Source of the DNA: Spirochaetaceae bacterium
Lineage (GTDB): Bacteria > Spirochaetota > Spirochaetia > DSM-27196 > Salinispiraceae
DNA: 6,953 nucleotides
NCBI GenBank assembly: GCA_007129335.1
Contig: SKVS01000032.1
Location: 1-6,953 of the forward strand
Direction: 5' to 3'
The position numbers were made by a program, and so were the translations under genes. The notes under the pieces are model-generated. The model saw only the letters and a list, made by a program, of their open reading frames with translations. It had not been told where the DNA came from and did not search any database. Shown here in pieces: positions 6,908 to 6,953 of this stretch (position 1 is the first letter of the stretch; the number at the start of each line of letters is the position of its first letter).

Positions 6908-6928
6908 TCCGGCGAGCAGAAAAATCAA
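6900..6928 (-). promoter_or_regulatory. Possible sigma-70-type promoter of ilvD
   Basis: On the minus strand TTGATT (6928-6923) and CATATT (6905-6900) are 17 bases apart and each match four of six consensus bases. The second hexamer lies within the palindrome at 6894-6907. The match is modest and could be chance in an AT-rich leader. Confidence 0.3.
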
Positions 6929-6953
6929 TACTCCTGAGGTTCTATGGGAAAAA

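Overview
The window is ordinary-density bacterial DNA with roughly balanced base composition, canonical GGAGG-type ribosome binding sites and short intergenic gaps. Nothing fixes the species. A free-living Gram-negative-type bacterium, possibly a spirochaete, would fit the combination of genes, but that is a guess. There are no RNA genes, mobile elements or CRISPR arrays that I can see, and every gap is under 300 bases.

Layout. Positions 1-3297 hold four genes on the minus strand, read from right to left: a CDP-alcohol phosphatidyltransferase family membrane enzyme (3297-2467), an MFS transporter whose ATG overlaps the previous stop as ATGA (2470-1217), a membrane-anchored flavodoxin-like protein (1098-619), and the N-terminal 184 residues of a ferric-reductase-like transmembrane haem protein (554-1, running off the left edge). 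A 167-base divergent region (3298-3464) with a 10-bp direct repeat separates these from a plus-strand SulP transporter (3465-5120). That transporter closely resembles the cyanobacterial Na+/bicarbonate symporter BicA. Convergent to it is ilvD, dihydroxy-acid dehydratase (6862-5162, minus), with an operator-like palindrome upstream.

How the genes may work together. The two rightmost minus-strand genes of the first block look like a phospholipid-head-group enzyme coupled translationally to a transporter. The left pair looks like an extracytoplasmic redox module: a di-haem membrane reductase next to an exported flavodoxin-fold protein. The flavodoxin-like protein has lost the usual flavin phosphate loop but carries DSVTSAS, which fits the ApbE flavinylation pattern. 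If FMN is really attached covalently there, this would be an unusual covalently flavinylated flavodoxin-type carrier, and it is the most interesting hypothesis here. The second notable point is the SulP leader: its only strong ribosome binding site serves an ATG followed at once by TGA, 15 bases before the true start, which suggests a start-stop mini-ORF controlling translation.
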